Of a stretch of 9,222 bases of DNA, positions 6,634-9,222 are shown piece after piece; position 1 is the stretch's first letter, and each line of letters opens with the position of its first letter. Position numbers and translations under genes: made by a program. The stretch comes from Bacteroidota bacterium (GTDB taxonomy: Bacteria > Bacteroidota > Bacteroidia > Flavobacteriales > Flavobacteriaceae), in assembly GCA_947468985.1 (NCBI GenBank), contig CANINJ010000062.1, forward strand, positions 1 through 9,222, written 5' to 3'. The notes beneath the pieces are model-generated. The model was not told where the DNA came from. It worked only from the letters and a program-made list of their open reading frames with translations, and did no database searches.

Positions 6634-7341
6634 CTAAACAGTCAGCCTCGCTAAATAATCATAATGTTCGCCTTCCAAAACTAATTCGCATTGCAACCCA
6701 TTGGCAACAGCCGCATTTTGCAACGTGTTATAATCCATATACAACCAAGGAAAAGGCGCTTCTTTTTCGCCTTTATAGGTAATGGTAAACTCTAATTCGC
6801 CATAATATTTATCACCAGCAATCCATTTTCCGCCGTCCTCATCTTCATCAAACATATAAATAATATCGGAAGAATCAATTAGGATTTGACCATTTTCAGC
6901 CAATAAAGATTTTAGTTTTTGAAGGTAATTCGGAACGTTTTCTAATTTTCCAAAAATTCCTGTTCCATTCATTAATAGAATAATGGTATCAAATTTTTCA
7001 TCGGTTTCAAAACGCAATATATCTTCAACTTTTACATTTGACAAACCTCTTAATTTACAGGCTTCAACCGCTTTTTTAGAAATGTCAATAGCGGTAACAG
7101 CTAATTTTTTTTCATTCTGCAAATACAAACTATGACTTCCAGCGCCACAACCAACATCCAAAACCTTTCCTTTGGTAAGCAAAAGCGCTTTCTGTTCTAA
7201 AATCGGCATTCCAGAAAAATCCCGAAATAAATACGAAACAGACATTTCATCTTCTTCAGAAATAGTAGTTTCCGTAATTAAATCCTCAGGAGAATTATTT
7301 GTTTGAAAATCAAGAATGGCTGTTCCGAAAAGGTCTTTCAT
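6634..7341 (-). CDS. Class I SAM-dependent methyltransferase
   Basis: This is a Rossmann-fold methyltransferase of unknown substrate, about 235 residues. The glycine-rich SAM site 'VLDVGCGAG' lies at about residues 60-68. It is followed by the acidic residue that holds the SAM ribose ('VTAIDIS', Asp at about 86), a 'VEDILRF' motif II-like segment and 'FDTIILLMNGTGIFG' at the active-site edge. The carboxyl part ('GKWIAGDKYYGELEF', 'FPWLYMDY', 'EHYDYLARL') should hold the substrate pocket. I chose the ATG at 7341 ('MKDLFGTAIL'). The in-frame ATG at 7347 adds only Met-Thr and lies inside a palindromic repeat, so it is probably accidental. No clear promoter is visible on the reverse strand: the best is TTG followed after 23 bases by TATATTAA, which is weak. 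The gene is divergent from the YkgJ-type gene and convergent with 5882-6625. Confidence 0.85.
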   Translation of the reverse strand: MKDLFGTAILDFQTNNSPEDLITETTISEEDEMSVSYLFRDFSGMPILEQKALLLTKGKVLDVGCGAGSHSLYLQNEKKLAVTAIDISKKAVEACKLRGLSNVKVEDILRFETDEKFDTIILLMNGTGIFGKLENVPNYLQKLKSLLAENGQILIDSSDIIYMFDEDEDGGKWIAGDKYYGELEFTITYKGEKEAPFPWLYMDYNTLQNAAVANGLQCELVLEGEHYDYLARLTV

Positions 7342-7343
7342 GG

Positions 7344-7371
7344 TCATTGCGAGGTACGAAGCAATCGCTTC
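7344..7371. repeat. Small palindromic repeat at the methyltransferase start
   Basis: The block TCATTGCGAGG-TACGAAGCAATC (7344-7366) has terminal arms ATTGC (7346-7350) and GCAAT (7361-7365). It is joined to a second perfect stem, GAAGC (7358-7362) and GCTTC (7367-7371), with loop AATC. The 'TCATTGCGAGG...GAAGCAATC' wording resembles short dispersed intergenic repeats that I recall from Flavobacterium and other genomes. Copy number cannot be tested here. It occupies the upstream edge of the reverse-strand methyltransferase and contains its alternative ATG at 7347. Confidence 0.5.
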
Positions 7372-7381
7372 ATAATTTTAG

Positions 7382-7409
7382 TTATTAATATAGAAGTTTG
7401 TTACTTTTG
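7382..7409 (+). promoter_or_regulatory. Probable promoter for the YkgJ-type gene
   Basis: TACTTTTG at 7402-7409 matches the Bacteroidota -7 box TAnnTTTG exactly. Only a TTA (7382-7384, spacer 17) is found at the -33 position, so the upstream half is weak. The box lies 24 bases before the TTG start at 7434, supporting that start. Confidence 0.45.
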
Positions 7410-7416
7410 TGGTTCC

Positions 7417-7437
7417 AACTTTAAACTTTAAACTTGA
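7417..7437 (+). repeat. Heptamer tandem repeat spanning the YkgJ-type start codon
   Basis: Three consecutive seven-base units are present: AACTTTA (7417-7423), AACTTTA (7424-7430) and AACTTGA (7431-7437). The single change in the third unit (T to G) creates the TTG at 7434 used as the start of the following gene. Runs of this heptamer are, from recollection, common between flavobacterial genes. Confidence 0.6.
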
Positions 7438-7928
7438 AACAAATTCTAAACGCACTTCCTAAAGAAGCCAAAGATAAGCATATCGAAAACAAAAAGTATT
7501 TCGATAAGCTAAAAAAGAAAACGCCCAAGAATTTAGATTACATAATGCAGGATTTGCACAATGCCGAATTCAAAAAAACCGATTGTTTGAAATGTGCTAA
7601 TTGTTGTAAAACTACGGGTCCGCTTTTCACATCGGCAGATATAGAAAGGGTTTCTAAGTATTTGCGTCAAAAACCACAACAATTCATCGATCAATATTTG
7701 CAAATTGATGAAGACAAAGATTATGTTTTGCAAAGTGTTCCGTGTACGTTTTTAGACAATGAAAATGCGTGTATGATTTATGATGTGCGTCCAAAAGCGT
7801 GTAGAGAATTTCCTCATACCGACCGTAAAAAATTTCAACAAATCTCGGAATTGACTTTGAAAAATGTCGCTATTTGCCCCGCAGCATTTAATATTGTTGA
7901 GGAAATGAAAAAGGAAATGCCGTTATAG
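7434..7928 (+). CDS. YkgJ/UPF0153-type cysteine cluster protein
   Basis: This 164-residue protein carries the YkgJ-family putative metal-binding cluster. 'CLKCANCC' (Cys51, 54, 57, 58) is followed by 'VPCTFLD' (Cys104), 'ACMIYDVRPKACREFPH' (Cys113 and Cys123) and 'AICPA' (Cys148). These eight cysteines are those expected to hold zinc or an iron-sulphur cluster; the biochemical role of the family is unknown. The amino part is lysine-rich and helical, and no signal or membrane segment is seen, so it is cytoplasmic. The start is TTG 7434: an in-frame TAA at 7422-7424 excludes anything further upstream. The first in-frame ATG (7545, Met38) would remove a stretch that looks conserved ('AKDKHIENKKYFDKLKKK'). 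A -7 box 24 bases upstream fits the TTG. It is a single gene with its own promoter, divergent from the methyltransferase. Confidence 0.85.
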   Translation: MKQILNALPKEAKDKHIENKKYFDKLKKKTPKNLDYIMQDLHNAEFKKTDCLKCANCCKTTGPLFTSADIERVSKYLRQKPQQFIDQYLQIDEDKDYVLQSVPCTFLDNENACMIYDVRPKACREFPHTDRKKFQQISELTLKNVAICPAAFNIVEEMKKEMPL

Positions 7929-7934
7929 CAACTT

Positions 7935-7968
7935 AATTTATTTAATCAGATTTTTTTATAAATAAATT
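7935..7968. terminator. AT-only dyad after the YkgJ-type gene, possible weak terminator
   Basis: Perfect ten-base arms AATTTATTTA (7935-7944) and TAAATAAATT (7959-7968) enclose a 14-base loop containing seven thymines. It sits six bases after the stop. The stem has no GC pair and is not followed by a T-run, so its strength as a terminator is doubtful. Nothing else is seen between here and the metK promoter. Confidence 0.3.
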
Positions 7969-7981
7969 CCTCAACTTTAAT

Positions 7982-8010
7982 TTGCAATTCAATTCTCTTT
8001 CTTATCTTTG
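7982..8010 (+). promoter_or_regulatory. metK promoter
   Basis: TTG at 7982-7984 and TATCTTTG at 8003-8010 are separated by 18 bases, a complete match to the Bacteroidota consensus TTG-N17-23-TAnnTTTG. Transcription should start a few bases after 8010. That places the riboswitch-like sequence at the very 5' end of the transcript and gives a leader of roughly 125 bases before metK. Confidence 0.72.
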
Positions 8011-8020
8011 CAATCTAATA

Positions 8021-8076
8021 TTTAGAGGAAAAATTTGAACTGATTGCAACCTCGTTAAAAAAATGCTAAAGCAGAA
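8021..8076 (+). promoter_or_regulatory. SAM-II-type riboswitch aptamer upstream of metK
   Basis: The sequence fits the SAM-II pseudoknot. Stem P1 is GAGG (8025-8028) with CCTC (8050-8053). The loop contains 'TTTGAACTGATTGCAA', the linker is 'GTTAAAAAAAT', and the conserved 3' segment is GCTAAAGCAG (8065-8074). The pseudoknot helix can form from CTG (8040-8042) with CAG (8072-8074) and GC (8046-8047) with GC (8065-8066). The intervening U and A residues sit where SAM-II makes base triples. SAM-II elements are known to control methionine and SAM genes in alphaproteobacteria and Bacteroidota, so a position before metK makes biological sense. I identified it by eye from the remembered consensus, not by a covariance model. 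Confidence 0.85.
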
Positions 8077-8113
8077 ATTGTCTCCTTTATCATTCCCGCA
8101 ATCCTTTTTTTTT
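8077..8113 (+). promoter_or_regulatory. Possible expression platform of the metK riboswitch
   Basis: Directly after the aptamer, GCAATC (8098-8103) is followed by one C and then nine thymines (8105-8113), as at an intrinsic terminator. GCAATC is a perfect complement of GATTGC (8042-8047), which is the 5' strand of the aptamer pseudoknot. CAAT (8099-8102) could instead pair with ATTG (8077-8080). Both helices are short, so this is a candidate switch, not a demonstrated one. Confidence 0.3.
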
Positions 8114-8140
8114 CTCGCTTAATAAAAAAATTTAATTATT

Positions 8141-9222
8141 ATGGCTTATTTATTTACGTCAGAATCTGTGAGTGAGGGACATCCTGATAAAATTGCAGAT
8201 CAAATTTCAGATGCATTAATCGATAACTTTTTGGCTTTTGATCCAGAATCAAAGGTGGCTTGCGAAACTTTAGTAACAACTGGTCAAGTAATTCTTGCTG
8301 GTGAAGTAAAGTCGGAAACGTATCTTGACGTTCAGCAAATTGCACGTGAGGTTATCAGAAAAATTGGATATACAAAAAGTGAATATATGTTTGAAGCCAA
8401 TTCTTGCGGTGTTCTTTCAGCTATTCACGAGCAGTCTGGCGACATCAATCAAGGTGTTGACCGTGCTAATAAAGAAGAACAAGGTGCTGGTGATCAAGGT
8501 ATGATGTTTGGTTATGCAACGAATGAAACAGAGAATTTTATGCCGTTGGCACTTGATTTATCTCATAAATTATTACAAGAATTAGCGGTTTTACGTCGTG
8601 AAAATAAGGAGATTAAATATTTGCGTCCTGATGCAAAATCACAAGTTACATTAGAATATAGCGATGAGAATAAACCAGTTCGTATTGATGCAATTGTAAT
8701 TTCTACGCAACACGATGATTTTGATGAAGAAGCTACAATGTTAGCAAAAATAAAATCGGATTTAGTTGGAATATTAATTCCAAGAATCATCAAAAACAAT
8801 CCAAAATACGCTCATTTATTCAATGATAAAATCACGTATCATATCAATCCAACAGGGAAATTCGTAATTGGAGGGCCTCACGGAGATACTGGATTAACTG
8901 GTAGAAAAATTATTGTGGATACTTATGGAGGAAAAGGAGCACACGGAGGTGGAGCTTTTTCTGGAAAAGATCCAAGTAAAGTAGATAGAAGTGCGGCTTA
9001 TGCAACGCGTCACATCGCTAAAAATTTAGTTGCAGCAGGTGTTGCAGATGAAATTTTAGTTCAAGTTTCTTATGCAATTGGAGTAGCTAAACCAATGGGA
9101 ATTTTCATAGATACCTACGGAACTTCAAAAGTGAACTTGACAAATGGTGAAATCGCTAAGAAAGTAGAAGCTATTTTTGATATGCGTCCTTATTTTATCG
9201 AGCAACGTCTAAAATTGAGAAA
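8141..9222 (+). CDS. metK: S-adenosylmethionine synthetase, 3' end cut by window
   Basis: MetK makes S-adenosylmethionine from methionine and ATP in the cytoplasm. The frame is open from ATG 8141 to the window end, giving 360 codons of a protein usually a little over 400 residues in Bacteroidota, so roughly 55-60 residues are missing. Family marks are intact. 'GHPDK' (13-17) is near the nucleotide site. 'DINQGVD' (101-107) precedes the signature '[12 protein letters not shown]' (115-126). '[23 protein letters not shown]' spans 234-256, and the phosphate-binding '[12 protein letters not shown]' lies at 269-280, with '[16 protein letters not shown]' after it. The start is secure because '[17 protein letters not shown]' is the typical MetK beginning. 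A consensus promoter and a SAM-II-like leader lie upstream, so feedback by SAM is likely. Confidence 0.97.
   Translation, partial: MAYLFTSESVSEGHPDKIADQISDALIDNFLAFDPESKVACETLVTTGQVILAGEVKSETYLDVQQIAREVIRKIGYTKSEYMFEANSCGVLSAIHEQSGDINQGVDRANKEEQGAGDQGMMFGYATNETENFMPLALDLSHKLLQELAVLRRENKEIKYLRPDAKSQVTLEYSDENKPVRIDAIVISTQHDDFDEEATMLAKIKSDLVGILIPRIIKNNPKYAHLFNDKITYHINPTGKFVIGGPHGDTGLTGRKIIVDTYGGKGAHGGGAFSGKDPSKVDRSAAYATRHIAKNLVAAGVADEILVQVSYAIGVAKPMGIFIDTYGTSKVNLTNGEIAKKVEAIFDMRPYFIEQRLKLR

Noticed and set aside
7417..7437. Heptamer run as a CRISPR or integration site
   Set aside because: There are only three contiguous seven-base units with no spacers; it is a simple tandem repeat.
7935..7968. 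AT-only dyad as a firm intrinsic terminator
   Set aside because: The stem has no GC pair and no T-run after it, and AT-rich intergenic DNA makes such dyads by chance; it is kept only as a low-confidence feature.
5240..9222. A SAM-related gene cluster (queE, methyltransferase, metK)
   Set aside because: The genes are on different strands with separate promoters and an unrelated YkgJ-type gene between them. Use of SAM is too common to infer a functional unit.

Overview
The window looks like a piece of a Flavobacterium-type chromosome (phylum Bacteroidota). The evidence is the low GC content, A-rich start regions without Shine-Dalgarno sequences, several upstream boxes matching the Bacteroidota promoter pattern TTG-N17-23-TAnnTTTG, and proteins of clearly flavobacterial style. 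These include a TonB with the 'EIVFEGRNKVYGAYELR' amino-terminal motif, a CX3CX2C QueE and a CxxCxxCC YkgJ-like protein. Genus level is an inference from recollection of family sequences; no search was run.

Region 1 (about 1-5023) is one long forward operon of the TonB energy-transduction type: exbD-like 1, exbD-like 2, tonB, a 76-residue two-helix membrane protein, a PstS-like phosphate-binding-family lipoprotein, and a large periplasmic TPR protein. Spacing is tight (3-19 bases, with a one-base TAATG overlap after tonB), except for 125 bases before tonB that may hold an internal promoter. A strong intrinsic terminator at 4990-5023 closes the operon. An exbB partner would be expected upstream of base 1. 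The ExbD subunits would couple the proton gradient to TonB, which energises outer-membrane receptors. The roles of the PstS-like and TPR proteins in this setting are not established by the sequence.

Region 2 (5024-5239) holds a GC-richer dyad repeat (5057-5120) resembling interspersed elements of flavobacterial genomes, followed by promoter-like boxes. Region 3 (5240-6625) is queE (7-deazaguanine/queuosine pathway, radical SAM) followed 9 bases later by an exported protein made of two TonB C-terminal domains with no membrane anchor. The second of these is about 65% identical to the carboxyl end of the TonB in region 1. This pair converges, with only 8 bases between stop codons, on a reverse-strand class I SAM-dependent methyltransferase (6634-7341). 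The methyltransferase start lies against a small palindromic repeat.

Region 4 (7372-9222) carries a forward YkgJ-type cysteine-cluster protein that appears to start at a TTG made by the last unit of a heptamer repeat. It then has a 212-base leader and metK (S-adenosylmethionine synthetase), which runs off the right edge. The leader has a near-perfect flavobacterial promoter followed at once by a sequence with the pairing pattern and conserved GCTAAA segment of a SAM-II riboswitch. metK would therefore be feedback-controlled by its own product. Overall the window is housekeeping and transport DNA. The most rewarding items are the metK riboswitch with its possible switching helix, the unanchored tandem TonB-C protein, and the PstS-like lipoprotein embedded in a TonB operon.
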